Positions 17,249 through 26,501 are shown, counted from the first letter of the stretch. The stretch is DNA of 64,000 bases from an uncultured Prevotellaceae bacterium (GCA_900318645.1 ONLH01000002.1:1-64000), one strand, 5' to 3'. Numbers and translations: made by a program. Notes: generated by a model not told the origin, from the sequence alone.

Positions 17249-18673
17249 ATGGCAAGTTTTTTAGCTCCCCCGGCCTATAAGCCGGAACAGACCGGTCCCG
17301 AGGCCGATGCCAAGTACAAGAGACTGCGTTGGCAAGTCTTTATCGGCATCTTTATCGGCTATGCCGGCTTCTATCTGGTGAGAAAGAATTTCTCCATGGC
17401 AATTCCCATGCTCGAGCCCTTCGGCTTCACCAAGGGCATGCTGGGTACTGCCCTGGCGATGAATGCCGTGGCCTATGGCTTCTCCAAGTTTGTCATGGCC
17501 AGCATCAGCGACCGTAGCAACGCGCGCCGCTTCCTGCCGCTGGGTCTGATCCTGTCGGCCATCGCTATGTTGTTCATGATGGTTCCCATCACCATGCTTG
17601 ACCCCATCGGTCACCCCGAGCGCAAGGGTCTCGCCGTCTTCCTGATGGGTGCCTTCAACTTCCTCGTGGGATGGTTCCAAGGTATGGGCTGGCCTCCGTG
17701 CGGACGTGTGATGACGCGCTGGTTCTCTATTAAGGAGCGCGGCACCTGGATGAGCGTGTGGAACTGCGCCCACAACGTGGGTGGCGCCCTCGTCGGCCCC
17801 ATGGCTGCCTACGGTGCCATGTGGTTCGGCTCTTGGTTCTACGGCAACGATGAGAAGATGTACTTCCTGATCGGTACCTACGCCTTCCCCGCTGCTGTGG
17901 CTATCCTGATTGCAATTATCGCCTATGTGCTCATCCGTGACACGCCTCAGTCCTGTGGTCTGCCCTCCATCGAGAAGTGGAGCGGCAGTGCCTCCAAGAA
18001 CTATGACGAGAAGAAGAGCGAGCAGTCGCTCAGCATCGGTGAGATTTTCAAGACTGTCCTCTCCAACAAGTTCCTGTGGTACATCGCACTGGCCAACTCA
18101 TTCATCTACATGGTGCGTTACGGTTGTCTAGACTGGGCTCCCACCATCCTGAGCGAGCAGGGCGTGGACATCAAGAACGCCGGTTGGGCTTACTTTGCCT
18201 ATGAGATTGCTGCCATCCCCGGCACCATCTTCTGCGGCTGGCTGAGCGATAAGGTCTTCAACGGCCGTCGTGCGTTGCCCACCATGATCTTCATGGCGCT
18301 CATCATTGTCGCCATCGTCATCTACTGGCAGAACATGACCAACCTGAGTATTGTCATCGGCTGCCTCATCGCCATCGGCTTCCTCATCTACGGTCCCGTG
18401 ATGCTCATTGGTGTGCAGGCCCTTGACCTCGCACCCAAGAATGCAGCAGGTACCGCCGCCGGTCTCACCGGTTTCATGGGCTATGTGCTGGGTACCGCCA
18501 TCCTCGCCAACTCCGTCCTCGGTTATGTTGCCGAGAGCACCGGTGGTTGGGACATGCCGTTCATCCTGCTCATCGTGGGCTGTATAGGCGCCATCTTCTT
18601 CATGGCCCTGACCTACAAGGAGGAACAGTATCTCGTGGCCGACCGCAAGGGCGAGAACATTGAAAAGAAATAA
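17249..18673 (+). CDS. glpT: Glycerol-3-phosphate/phosphate antiporter (GlpT, MFS)
   Basis: Inner-membrane transporter of the organophosphate:phosphate antiporter family, importing glycerol-3-phosphate in exchange for phosphate. The 474-residue protein has about 12 hydrophobic segments, the YRRLR-like basic N-terminus before GIFIGYAGFYLVRKNFSMA (with the conserved Arg of the substrate site), the GWFQGMGWPPCGRVMTRWF motif of helix 5 and ALDLAPKNAAGTAAGLTGF in the second half. It lies between the dehydrogenase genes and the periplasmic phosphodiesterase gene, matching a glycerol-3-phosphate scavenging operon. Confidence 0.95.
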   Translation: MASFLAPPAYKPEQTGPEADAKYKRLRWQVFIGIFIGYAGFYLVRKNFSMAIPMLEPFGFTKGMLGTALAMNAVAYGFSKFVMASISDRSNARRFLPLGLILSAIAMLFMMVPITMLDPIGHPERKGLAVFLMGAFNFLVGWFQGMGWPPCGRVMTRWFSIKERGTWMSVWNCAHNVGGALVGPMAAYGAMWFGSWFYGNDEKMYFLIGTYAFPAAVAILIAIIAYVLIRDTPQSCGLPSIEKWSGSASKNYDEKKSEQSLSIGEIFKTVLSNKFLWYIALANSFIYMVRYGCLDWAPTILSEQGVDIKNAGWAYFAYEIAAIPGTIFCGWLSDKVFNGRRALPTMIFMALIIVAIVIYWQNMTNLSIVIGCLIAIGFLIYGPVMLIGVQALDLAPKNAAGTAAGLTGFMGYVLGTAILANSVLGYVAESTGGWDMPFILLIVGCIGAIFFMALTYKEEQYLVADRKGENIEKK

Positions 18674-18715
18674 TGACCAATTACAATAATTTATTCATTT
18701 AAAACCAAATTACTT

Positions 18716-20338
18716 ATGTTTAAAAATCTCGTTAGAGTAGGTTTGTTGAGCACCGTTGTGCTTGCAGCCTTCACCTCATGTGAGGAAGAACAGCAGTTCA
18801 CCAATGAGAAGCATGATGCCAAGCGCGTAGAAGTACAAGTACTGAACGCTGAACTGGCCAAGGTTCGTGACTACGTGCCTCTGTATGCCGTTATCGCCCA
18901 CCGTGGTTCCACCTTCTGGGCTCCCGAGGAGACCGAGGCTTCCTGGCGTTGGGCCCGCGAAATGGGTGCTGACTACCTGGAGAGTGACGTACAGTGCACC
19001 AAGGACGGTATCGTGCTTGCTAACCACGATGAGAACTTGAAGCGTACCACCAACATCGAGAACGTCTTCAGCGAGAACATCCCCGCCAGCCGTGTTGACT
19101 TCTACATGAGCCTGGGTTTCTCTCGTGCTGACGCCGAGGCTCAGTACGGCCGTGACATGGCTGCCTTCCGCCCGTTCTACACCTTGAGCTACTACTATGC
19201 CGAGCTGCTCATGCTCGACGCCGGTAGCTGGTTCAACGAGAGCTCGCTGGAGCAGGCCCGTCCCACCTTCAACGCTACCGAGAACGGTCGCTTTGAGAAT
19301 GGCAAGATCGTTTACAGCAATGGCCTTTACATCAGCGCCATCCAGGACCAGATCGCTTATGCCCAGGGCAAGCGCCTGATCCGTGACGCCGAGGGCCGCC
19401 GCGTGCTCACCTACAAGATCAAGGACGAGTACAAGGGCATGACCCTGCAGCAGATCTACGATGCCATTAAGGCTAAGGGCCAGTACAATGCTAAGTACAT
19501 GGACTTCATCGAGTACGACTTCGCCAACGCTTACGAGGCCGACCCCGAGGACACCGGCAACCGTCCCGGCATCTATGTCGAGTTCAAGGAGAGCTGGCTC
19601 AACCCCGGCAACATGGAGCAGCGCGTGTATGACGTGCTGGCCGAGCAGGGTTGGAACATCATCACCAACGATCCTGGCGATCAGCCCTTCTACAAGAACG
19701 GCAAGGTGAACGTGGGCAACACCCGCGGTCGCGTTATCCTGCAGACCTTCTCGTTCGACGCTCTGCGCCGTGCCAACGATGTCTTCAAGGGCCGCATTCC
19801 CATGTGCTATCTGCTCTGGATCAGCGAACCCGCCTATGCTACCGACCTCGCCTATGACACCCCCACCGGCTATGCAGCCTTTATCAAGTGGGCTCAGGAC
19901 AATGGCGCACACATCATCGGTCCGGCCATCAGCGGCGCTCCCAACAACTATCCCGAGATGAACGCTCCCTGGCAGGCCTATATGATCCGCAAGAGCGGTA
20001 TGATCAACCATCCCTACAGCTTCGACAGCTGGGCTCAGATGTGCAAGTATATGGGCTACTACAACTACGAGTGGGAGACCGAGTTCGACGACTTGCTCCG
20101 TCTGGAGATTCCCGCAACTCCCTACTGCACCACCAGCTATCCCAGCAGTGTACCCGTTTATATGGACGGTTTCTTCACCAACCGCACCGAGATGTCGCTG
20201 CGCTACATGATTGAGAACGGTTTCCGTGGCAACTCTCAGCTGCCCAACCCCTTCCATTCTGGCCAGAAGTATGACAACTCACAGGCCAATGTCGTCGTTC
20301 CCGATGCCGTTGCCACCCTGGAGCGTCTGGGTTACTAA
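18716..20338 (+). CDS. Glycerophosphodiester phosphodiesterase, lipoprotein
   Basis: Hydrolyses deacylated phospholipids (glycerophosphodiesters) to glycerol-3-phosphate plus alcohol, supplying GlpT. The 540-residue protein has a lipoprotein signal ending in FTSC (Cys22) and the GDPD active-site pattern: His62-Arg63 (IAHRGSTFWAPEET), Glu89 and Asp91 (LESDVQ) and the catalytic His104 (LANHDENL). It is longer than typical bacterial GDPDs (~330 residues) because of an insertion after the first third, a form I associate with Bacteroidetes. Expected location is the periplasm or outer-membrane surface. It sits 42 nt after glpT, in the glp operon. Confidence 0.92.
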   Translation: MFKNLVRVGLLSTVVLAAFTSCEEEQQFTNEKHDAKRVEVQVLNAELAKVRDYVPLYAVIAHRGSTFWAPEETEASWRWAREMGADYLESDVQCTKDGIVLANHDENLKRTTNIENVFSENIPASRVDFYMSLGFSRADAEAQYGRDMAAFRPFYTLSYYYAELLMLDAGSWFNESSLEQARPTFNATENGRFENGKIVYSNGLYISAIQDQIAYAQGKRLIRDAEGRRVLTYKIKDEYKGMTLQQIYDAIKAKGQYNAKYMDFIEYDFANAYEADPEDTGNRPGIYVEFKESWLNPGNMEQRVYDVLAEQGWNIITNDPGDQPFYKNGKVNVGNTRGRVILQTFSFDALRRANDVFKGRIPMCYLLWISEPAYATDLAYDTPTGYAAFIKWAQDNGAHIIGPAISGAPNNYPEMNAPWQAYMIRKSGMINHPYSFDSWAQMCKYMGYYNYEWETEFDDLLRLEIPATPYCTTSYPSSVPVYMDGFFTNRTEMSLRYMIENGFRGNSQLPNPFHSGQKYDNSQANVVVPDAVATLERLGY

Positions 20339-20389
20339 TTCCCAACAATGTGTAATAACATTAACAACATTAAATCGACACAATTTAAT

Positions 20390-21733
20390 ATGAAAAAATA
20401 TATTTTGATGCCTCTTTTGGCAGTCTTCGCACTGACTAGCGTAGCCCAGGACTTCGACACCGATCCCACCTTGGAGCTTGAGAACGCTGAGAAGCAAGTG
20501 AAGTTCACCGTTGGTGCCCGCATGATGGCCGACGCTGCCTATTATCACAGCGACTTCACCCCTCTGCAGAGTGGTGCCTCAATCACCGATGCACGCATCC
20601 GCACCTCGATGACCTATAAGGACTGGTACTTCTATGCCGACTTCGGTTTCGGCGGCGGCAAGTTCTCGCAGAAGAACATCTTCCTGCAGTACAGCCACCT
20701 CGACAACAACGACAACACCCATGCCGTTAAGGTGGGTTACTACAATGACCCCGCCGGTTCGATGGCACGCAACACCTCGCTGGGAAGCTACCACTTCATC
20801 AGCCGTCCCGGTTCATCCTATGCACTGGGCGAGGGTCGTGAGCTCGGTATCAGCTACAAGTTCAACACCAACCGTTTCATGGCCTATCAGGGTGTGTTCA
20901 CCGAGAACGCCTACAACAAGATCGACGCAGGCTTCAACGGCGTTACCGTTGCCGGTCGTTACTTGTTCCGTCCCATCGCCGATGAGGCCCAGACCATGCA
21001 CGTGGGCGTGAGCGCACGCTTCGCACACCTGGGCGGTGGCGTGGTGACCAACAACGTCCTGAAGAAGACCCTCCACCTCGGTCAGGCTATGGAGACCCTC
21101 GTTGACGAGGATGAGCAGTTCGTTAACGCCGACCTCGACTGGGCTAACAACGTGGTTAACCTGGGTGCTGAGGCTCTCTATCAGAACAACAAGTTCTTTG
21201 CCCGTGGTGAGTTCTTCTTCAAGAGCGTGAGCAAGAAGCGTGACAGCTACTCTCTCTACATCGACGCCCAGAACAACATCGACGGTTGGGGCGACATCGA
21301 GTGGTGGGAGAACGCCAACAAGCTCAAGACCAACAAGTTCTTCGGCGGTTACGTAGAGGCTGGTTTCCAGATCTTTGGCAACGGCTACAAGTACAACCAC
21401 CAGGAAGGTATTCTCGGCGGTCTTGACGGCAAGTCACTCGAAATCGTAGCTCGCTACAACTACACCGGCCTGAACAACCTCACCGACGGCGAATACTTCA
21501 ACGCTGGCCGTGGCCACTACTACGCCAACGGCTACATGGAGGATTGGCCCGGCACCGGCGCTACCAGCGTTGGCGGTGGTGATGTTCACAGCATGACCCT
21601 GGGTTTGAACTACAGCTTCAACCGCTATGTGCTCTGCATGTTTGACTACACTTGGCACAAGATTGACAAGCCCTTCCTGCCCTACGACAAGAACCTCCAC
21701 GTGGCACAGGCCCGTGTACAGTTTACGTTCTAA
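20390..21733 (+). CDS. Outer-membrane porin (phosphate-selective OprO/OprP-like)
   Basis: A 447-residue beta-barrel. The start at 20390 gives the signal peptide MKKYILMPLLAVFALTSVAQ; the longer in-frame version adds only Asn-rich leader sequence. The body shows regular amphipathic strands with aromatic girdles (YKDWYFYADFGFGGGKFSQKNIFLQYS, LEIVARYNYTGLNNL, SMTLGLNYSFNRYVLCMFDYTWHKI) and ends in ARVQFTF, a classic Bam-recognised C-terminus. Family resemblance plus its place 51 nt after the phosphodiesterase gene suggests outer-membrane uptake of glycerol-3-phosphate, glycerophosphodiesters or phosphate. A strong terminator at 21807-21845 closes the operon. Confidence 0.82.
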   Translation: MKKYILMPLLAVFALTSVAQDFDTDPTLELENAEKQVKFTVGARMMADAAYYHSDFTPLQSGASITDARIRTSMTYKDWYFYADFGFGGGKFSQKNIFLQYSHLDNNDNTHAVKVGYYNDPAGSMARNTSLGSYHFISRPGSSYALGEGRELGISYKFNTNRFMAYQGVFTENAYNKIDAGFNGVTVAGRYLFRPIADEAQTMHVGVSARFAHLGGGVVTNNVLKKTLHLGQAMETLVDEDEQFVNADLDWANNVVNLGAEALYQNNKFFARGEFFFKSVSKKRDSYSLYIDAQNNIDGWGDIEWWENANKLKTNKFFGGYVEAGFQIFGNGYKYNHQEGILGGLDGKSLEIVARYNYTGLNNLTDGEYFNAGRGHYYANGYMEDWPGTGATSVGGGDVHSMTLGLNYSFNRYVLCMFDYTWHKIDKPFLPYDKNLHVAQARVQFTF

Positions 21734-21806
21734 GGAAATCTAAAGTGTAATCTCAAACTACCATTTAGCATATACTTATTGACATCAATTTTTTCCTATC
21801 AAAATG

Positions 21807-21845
21807 ATCCCGCCTCACCCGTGATGGGTACGGCGGGATTTTTTC
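21807..21845 (+). terminator. Intrinsic terminator of the glp operon
   Basis: ATCCCGCC...ACC pairs with GGTACGGCGGGAT (one imperfect position) and is followed by TTTTTT, 74 nt after the porin stop codon. Confidence 0.8.
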
Positions 21846-21890
21846 ATGATGGTCTCCTTCCAGAAAACCATTCACCTTGTAAGGAAATGA

Positions 21891-23252
21891 TTATGCACCA
21901 GTCGAGAGCAGCAAATTGATCAAGGCGGTCACGTCAGCGATACTGATTTTGTCGTCACCGTTCACGTTGGCAGCAGCTGGGCTGTAGTTATCGGTCTCCA
22001 CAGTCACATTGCCGCTAAGCAGAACATTGATCAAAGCCGTCACGTCAGCGATACTTACTTTGCCATCCTTGTTTACATCACCCAACTGATAAGCCGGTTG
22101 AAGCATTCCGATAATGACGTAGTTCTGCTCCAAACTGAGGGTTATCTCATAATCACCGGTTCTCAGAGCGCGGACATCCGAGAAGTTGTCCCAGGACAAA
22201 GTCAGAGGCCGTCCGATTAGCTCATCGGTTAAACTTAATTCCTCGTCACCAATATTCTCGGGACCGAAACGATATGGCAAGATATAGTTCCAGCCGCCCA
22301 TGTCGCCGTTTGCGTCAATCTCGGTAGTGAAACCAAAGGTCCTATCCGCTTCAATGTGAACGGTAGCCGTATAGGTCTCAGTCTCGGGATCATATACCAT
22401 CTTGGTGCCGGCATCAGGAGCCCATGCCTGGTCGTCAATCTCACCCATAATGTGAACCGTAGGCACGAAAGGTTCCTCGTCAAGGGTAGTGAATACATCA
22501 GGTCTGCACCAATCGCTTAGAGTTCCGTCATCGCCGATAGCCTGTACTTGTACTTCATATTCGGTCTCGGCTTCAAGGTCCTCAATGACATAAGCGGTCT
22601 TGTCCAGGTTGTACACATAGGTCCAATCCGGAGCCCGCATCTTCATGCCGGTAGCATCACCCTTGTAAACTTCAAGCAGAGAGATATCTGGCGAGAAGTT
22701 GTTATCAGTGGTGGTAATCGTGATTTTCTGACCCGAACTGGCAACAACCGCCCAAGCATAGGTCTCACCGATGTTGAAGTAGTGGTTCACGGAAGCGGTT
22801 TGAGGAGTTGAAACAGCAAGGTTACCAGAGCCATCACTGGTGTTAGCCGTTGTAATCTTCATCGTGAAGACCGCATTGGTGTAACCTTCGGGGACGGTGT
22901 AGGTAATGTTACCATAGGAACCATCATTGTTGTAGTTATTCCTGAAGTAGATAATCGAATTCAGGCCACCGCGCACGTTGGTACCACCCCAAGGTGCAGG
23001 CAACACAATCTCATAATATCCAGTAGAACTGTACGTGAAGTCGGTTCCGGAAACTGAGCTGAGAAGTTCAACCTCAGGCTCTTCAACATTCAGCCTGTAG
23101 CGCAGATTCCATGCACTATTCTCGTCATCGTTCCAAGTGACAAAACAGGAATGAGTTCCTGGCTCAACATACATGTCGGTGGGAACAGTGGTAGCAGTGA
23201 TGCCAACCGATGCAGTAATGACACCCAACAAAATGAATATACTTTTCTTCAT
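21891..23252 (-). CDS. Secreted Fn3-type protein with C-terminal dockerin-like domain
   Basis: A 453-residue exported protein. Start at 23252 (MKKSIFILLGVITASVGITA) is chosen over a Met two codons upstream because it gives the canonical MKK signal peptide. Fibronectin type III-like stretches are visible near the start (CFVTWNDDENSAWNLRYRLN) and after residue ~200 (TAYVIEDLEAETEYEVQVQAIGDDGTLSDW). The region around residues 250-380 resembles carbohydrate-surface repeat modules (VHIMGEIDDQAWAPDAGTKMVYD). The end is a dockerin-like pair (GDVNKDGKVSIADVTALIN, NGDDKISIADVTALINLLL). No catalytic motif was seen; it is probably a binding or structural surface protein. Confidence 0.7.
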   Translation of the reverse strand: MKKSIFILLGVITASVGITATTVPTDMYVEPGTHSCFVTWNDDENSAWNLRYRLNVEEPEVELLSSVSGTDFTYSSTGYYEIVLPAPWGGTNVRGGLNSIIYFRNNYNNDGSYGNITYTVPEGYTNAVFTMKITTANTSDGSGNLAVSTPQTASVNHYFNIGETYAWAVVASSGQKITITTTDNNFSPDISLLEVYKGDATGMKMRAPDWTYVYNLDKTAYVIEDLEAETEYEVQVQAIGDDGTLSDWCRPDVFTTLDEEPFVPTVHIMGEIDDQAWAPDAGTKMVYDPETETYTATVHIEADRTFGFTTEIDANGDMGGWNYILPYRFGPENIGDEELSLTDELIGRPLTLSWDNFSDVRALRTGDYEITLSLEQNYVIIGMLQPAYQLGDVNKDGKVSIADVTALINVLLSGNVTVETDNYSPAAANVNGDDKISIADVTALINLLLSTGA

Positions 23253-23309
23253 AAGCAAAGGATTTATTAAAAGTTATTACTAGTTTTCGGTTAAAAGTTA
23301 TAGTTTCCG

Positions 23310-23317
23310 CAAAAATA
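23310..23317 (-). promoter_or_regulatory. -7 promoter element for the gene at 21891-23252
   Basis: Minus-strand TATTTTTG fits TAnnTTTG, 58 bp upstream of the start codon. Confidence 0.5.
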
Positions 23318-23420
23318 CACCTAATTATTCACATCTGCAAATATTAAGCATATCTAAAAGCATCATTAGTCGTTACAATCGACAAAAGCCCATAGGCACG
23401 ACTACAAACTCCATGGTATA

Positions 23421-23468
23421 CCATAATTCGCTTCTGATTCATAATCGGGACCCTACGGCCGAGAAATC
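23421..23468 (-). repeat. Third, partial copy of the terminase-flanking repeat
   Basis: Compared with the reverse complement of 4405-4508, this stretch keeps ATAATTCGC, TGATT, AATCGG and ACGGCCGAGAAAT in the same order and spacing, but lacks the AT-rich half. It shows that the repeat is dispersed and not restricted to the terminase cassette. Confidence 0.5.
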
Positions 23469-23494
23469 TTGTGCAAGCCGAATGCAAACAAATC

Positions 23495-23530
23495 ACAAAA
23501 ACGGCGCAGCCACAGAATGGCTGCGCCTCG
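23495..23530 (-). terminator. Intrinsic terminator for the gene at 23601-24833
   Basis: Minus-strand GGCGCAGCC and GGCTGCGCC form a 9-bp stem followed by GTTTTTGTG. Confidence 0.8.
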
Positions 23531-23581
23531 TGTTGTAAATCGGTCAAGAGTACCAGCTTCGCGCCTCTCTAAACTCTAAAC

Positions 23582-23611
23582 TTCAATTTTGAAGCCTGCT
23601 TCAAAATTGAA
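23582..23611. repeat. 30-bp inverted repeat overlapping a stop codon
   Basis: Perfect 14-bp arms TTCAATTTTGAAGC and GCTTCAAAATTGAA are separated by 2 nt. The element covers the stop codon (23601-23603) and last codons of the 23601-24833 gene, so the C-terminus KIQF is encoded by one arm. Confidence 0.85.
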
Positions 23612-24833
23612 TCTTCGCTGCACTGGTAGTGCCGTCGCTGTAGGTGGTCACTTGGATAGTCAGGCCGCTGGGCTGAGCCATTTCCTGACCTGTCACATTG
23701 TAGTAGCGCACGCCAGCAACGGTCTTGCCTGCATTGACCTCGTTAACTGCAGTGGGATGCGGATAAACCTCGAGATAGACGATGTCCGATTTGTTGGTCA
23801 CGCCCTCAACGGTGTAGTTCAGCTGCATACCGATGCGCCAGGTGAACATGGGATTGTCACCCTCGTTGGTGCGGTAGAAGTAAACACGGCGCAGGTAGAA
23901 GTCATAACCGCTGTAGGCATAGGGGATCTCGGTCATATCGGCGTCAAAGCCGTTGTTTGCTCCATAGGTTGCGTAGTCGAACGTGAACAGTTCGTCCTCA
24001 TCAGTAAAGATGCTGTAGGTCAAGCAGTCGGGATCCAGCGGATTGCCGTCAACATCAACCAGGTTGATATTAAAGTCCAGTCGGGTATAACCGGTCTCGT
24101 CACCGCTATCAAAGAAGTCCAGCACCTCGGGGTTGGCAGGCACAGCAGGAGTAGCATCGGCCACCATTGTCCAGGTCGAACCCCACTCGATGGTGGCTAC
24201 ACTGCCGTCGTCGCTCCACAGGCCGGCAAGACCCGTTGCCACGCAGTTGTAGGGATAGGGATTCTCCAGATTGCCATCGCTGCCCAGCATGGTGATGATG
24301 CCGTTCTCGGCATCAACAGCATAGGTCACCTCGGTAGCACGATCATCAGCAATGAAATCAAGCCAGTAGAAGTCGTCACCCAGGTCAATGACATCGGTCG
24401 TTCCCCATGACAGGATCACACCATAGCCATATTCCTCGTTATAGGCAACATATTGCCCCAGGGGAACCGAAATCGTCTGGCCGTCCTCGCTCAACTCGCC
24501 GACAGCCCACACGCCGGTACCCTCGGCATAGCACAGGATGTCCTGGATGTAAACCGTCTTGCCGTCATCGGCATAGACGATTTTCACACGACCCGTCTGA
24601 TAGTCAGTGTCATAGCCGTAGAGACTCGACATCAAGTATTCACCTGTGCGCAGGTAGTTCACCACCGTGCCTTCGGGCTGCTCGGTGATCATGTCAACAC
24701 GCGACGGGGCGTTCAGCGCTGTGGCCGACGTCATCTTGTCCATCGGGCGATAGGCGTTGCCCTTGGAATTCACACCTGCCATCGCGCTGACGGCGACAGC
24801 GACACTCAAGATAAGTAATGATAATTTCTTCAT
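23601..24833 (-). CDS. Secreted protein with sorting-like C-terminal tail
   Basis: A 410-residue exported protein; start at 24833 gives MKKLSLLILSVAVAVSAMA. The body is beta-rich and acidic with a block VYIQDILCYAEGTGVWAVGEL...GQTISVPLGQYVAYNEEYGYGVILSW, a type I associate with Bacteroidales secreted proteins of unknown role. The last ~45 residues (NAGKTVAGVRYYNVTGQEMAQP...GLTIQVTTYSDGTTSAAKIQF) closely match the tail of the 51139-52968 protein and look like a type IX-style C-terminal sorting domain, in place of the dockerin tail used by neighbours. Function is unknown. Confidence 0.7.
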   Translation of the reverse strand: MKKLSLLILSVAVAVSAMAGVNSKGNAYRPMDKMTSATALNAPSRVDMITEQPEGTVVNYLRTGEYLMSSLYGYDTDYQTGRVKIVYADDGKTVYIQDILCYAEGTGVWAVGELSEDGQTISVPLGQYVAYNEEYGYGVILSWGTTDVIDLGDDFYWLDFIADDRATEVTYAVDAENGIITMLGSDGNLENPYPYNCVATGLAGLWSDDGSVATIEWGSTWTMVADATPAVPANPEVLDFFDSGDETGYTRLDFNINLVDVDGNPLDPDCLTYSIFTDEDELFTFDYATYGANNGFDADMTEIPYAYSGYDFYLRRVYFYRTNEGDNPMFTWRIGMQLNYTVEGVTNKSDIVYLEVYPHPTAVNEVNAGKTVAGVRYYNVTGQEMAQPSGLTIQVTTYSDGTTSAAKIQF

Positions 24834-24895
24834 AATGATAAGTTGGTTAAATTGGTTAGTATTGGTCATTTTTGGTTTTCTATAACTTTGCGCCA

Positions 24896-24903
24896 CAAAA
24901 ATA
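24896..24903 (-). promoter_or_regulatory. -7 promoter element for the gene at 23601-24833
   Basis: Minus-strand TATTTTTG fits TAnnTTTG, about 63 bp upstream of the start codon. Confidence 0.45.
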
Positions 24904-24967
24904 ATCAAATTGAATGAAAAAACCTAAAACTTGTAACCTAAAACAGACAACTTAAAACTATTTTCAC

Positions 24968-24975
24968 TATATTTG
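24968..24975 (+). promoter_or_regulatory. -7 promoter element for the AGCS symporter gene
   Basis: TATATTTG fits TAnnTTTG, 32 bp before the ATG at 25008; no clear -33 element. Confidence 0.5.
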
Positions 24976-25007
24976 CACTTTCAACCTTAATAACGACCTT
25001 GAATAAG

Positions 25008-26381
25008 ATGGAAACCTTGAACCAATTCTTTACGACAATGAGCGACTACCTCTGGGGGTGGCCGATGATCATATTACTATTGGGTACACACATTTTTCTG
25101 ACCATACGCTTGGGATTCCCGCAGCGCAAGCTATTGACAGCCATCAAATTGTCTATCAGCAAGGACAAGGATTCCACGGGCGACGTGTCACAGTTCGGTG
25201 CCCTGGCTACAGCGTTGGCAGCCACCATCGGCACGGGAAACATCGTCGGTGTCGCCACTGCGGTGGCTCTGGGTGGTCCCGGAGCAGTGCTGTGGTGCTG
25301 GCTATCGGGCGTGTTCGGCATTGCCACCAAGTACAGCGAGGGTCTGCTGGCCATCAAGTACCGCGTCAAGGCCGATGACGGCCGCATGCTGGGCGGTCCC
25401 ATGTACGCCCTCGAGCGTGGCCTGGGGTGGAAATGGCTCGCCGTGCTGTTCGCCCTGTTCACAGCCCTGGCCTCCTTCGGCATCGGCAATACGGTGCAGG
25501 CCAACGCCATCTCGACCATCGCCAACGAGTCCTACGGCATCCCTGCTTGGGTGACAGGTGCTGGTGTCTGCCTGCTGACGGCGCTCGTCCTGCTCGGTGG
25601 CATCAAGAGCATCGCCCGCGTGTGCGGCGCATTGGTGCCCTTTATGGCCTTCTTCTACGTCATCGGCTGTATCTACATCCTCTTTGCCAACGGTCAGTAC
25701 GTCTGGCCCGCTATCAAGCTCATCTGTGAATCGGCCTTCACGCCTCAGGCTGCTGGCGGCGGCTTTATTGGTACCACGGTCATCATCGCGGCACGTATGG
25801 GTATCGCTCGCGGTCTGTTCAGCAACGAGTCCGGTCTAGGTTCTGCGCCTATTGTCGCTGCTGCCGCCCAGACGCGCAATCCCGTGCGCCAGGCTCTGGT
25901 TTCCTCGACGGGCACCTTCTGGGACACGGTAGTCATCTGTGCCTTCACGGGACTGGTGATTGTCAGCTCTATCCTCGCCCACCCCGATATCAGTGCCAGC
26001 GACGGTGCCGCCCTCACCAAGGCCGCCTTCTCCAAGATTCCCTATGTAGGCACCCCATTGTTGACCTTCGGCCTGCTGACGTTCGCTTTCACTACCATCC
26101 TGGGTTGGTGCTACTACGGCGAGCGCGCTGTTGAGTACCTCAAGGGTAAGCGCTGGATGCTGGCCTATCGCATCCTGTTCGTCGCCATGGTCTTTGTGGG
26201 TAGCATCATCAGCCTCGACGTCGTGTGGAACGCCGCCGACTGCATGAATGCCCTCATGGCGATCCCTAACCTCGTCGCCCTGCTCCTGTTGAGCAACGTC
26301 ATCGCCCGCGAGACCAAGCACTACCTCTACGGCAACCGCCTCGACCACCACGCCCCCACCGACCCTAACCAATCCCTCTAG
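25008..26381 (+). CDS. Sodium:alanine/glycine symporter (AGCS family)
   Basis: Inner-membrane secondary transporter importing alanine, glycine or related amino acids with Na+. The signature GALATALAATIGTGNIVGVATAVALGGPGAVLW is intact (residues ~65-100), followed by GGPMYALERGLGWKWLA and the conserved GIARGLFSNESGLGSAPIVAAAA block near 270. About 11 hydrophobic helices fit the family. ATG at 25008 is preferred over a TTG three codons upstream. The C-terminal tail is short and hydrophilic. It is a single-gene unit with a promoter at 24968 and a terminator at 26455-26488. Confidence 0.93.
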   Translation: METLNQFFTTMSDYLWGWPMIILLLGTHIFLTIRLGFPQRKLLTAIKLSISKDKDSTGDVSQFGALATALAATIGTGNIVGVATAVALGGPGAVLWCWLSGVFGIATKYSEGLLAIKYRVKADDGRMLGGPMYALERGLGWKWLAVLFALFTALASFGIGNTVQANAISTIANESYGIPAWVTGAGVCLLTALVLLGGIKSIARVCGALVPFMAFFYVIGCIYILFANGQYVWPAIKLICESAFTPQAAGGGFIGTTVIIAARMGIARGLFSNESGLGSAPIVAAAAQTRNPVRQALVSSTGTFWDTVVICAFTGLVIVSSILAHPDISASDGAALTKAAFSKIPYVGTPLLTFGLLTFAFTTILGWCYYGERAVEYLKGKRWMLAYRILFVAMVFVGSIISLDVVWNAADCMNALMAIPNLVALLLLSNVIARETKHYLYGNRLDHHAPTDPNQSL

Positions 26382-26454
26382 TCCCTCTAGAACTTCTAGA
26401 ATATCTAGAATATCTATAGCTTCTATCTTATCTATAGCATCTATAATCCACACC

Positions 26455-26488
26455 GTCCCAGCCAGTTAACGGCTGGGACAAAATATTT
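26455..26488 (+). terminator. Terminator after the AGCS gene
   Basis: GTCCCAGCC pairs with GGCTGGGAC around a 7-nt loop and is followed by AAAATATTTT. Between the stop codon and this stem, 26382-26452 is filled with degenerate TCTAGAA/TCTATAG-type short repeats. Confidence 0.65.
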
Positions 26489-26501
26489 TCCTGAAAATCC
26501 C

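Noticed and set aside
18776-20257. Long minus-strand open frame (493 codons) opposite the glycerophosphodiesterase gene
   Set aside because: The plus strand carries all GDPD active-site motifs; the antisense product is low-complexity Val/Gly/Leu-rich sequence.
23344-23547. 67-codon minus-strand frame between two secreted-protein genes
   Set aside because: It overlaps a terminator and a dispersed repeat copy and shows no signal peptide or domain.
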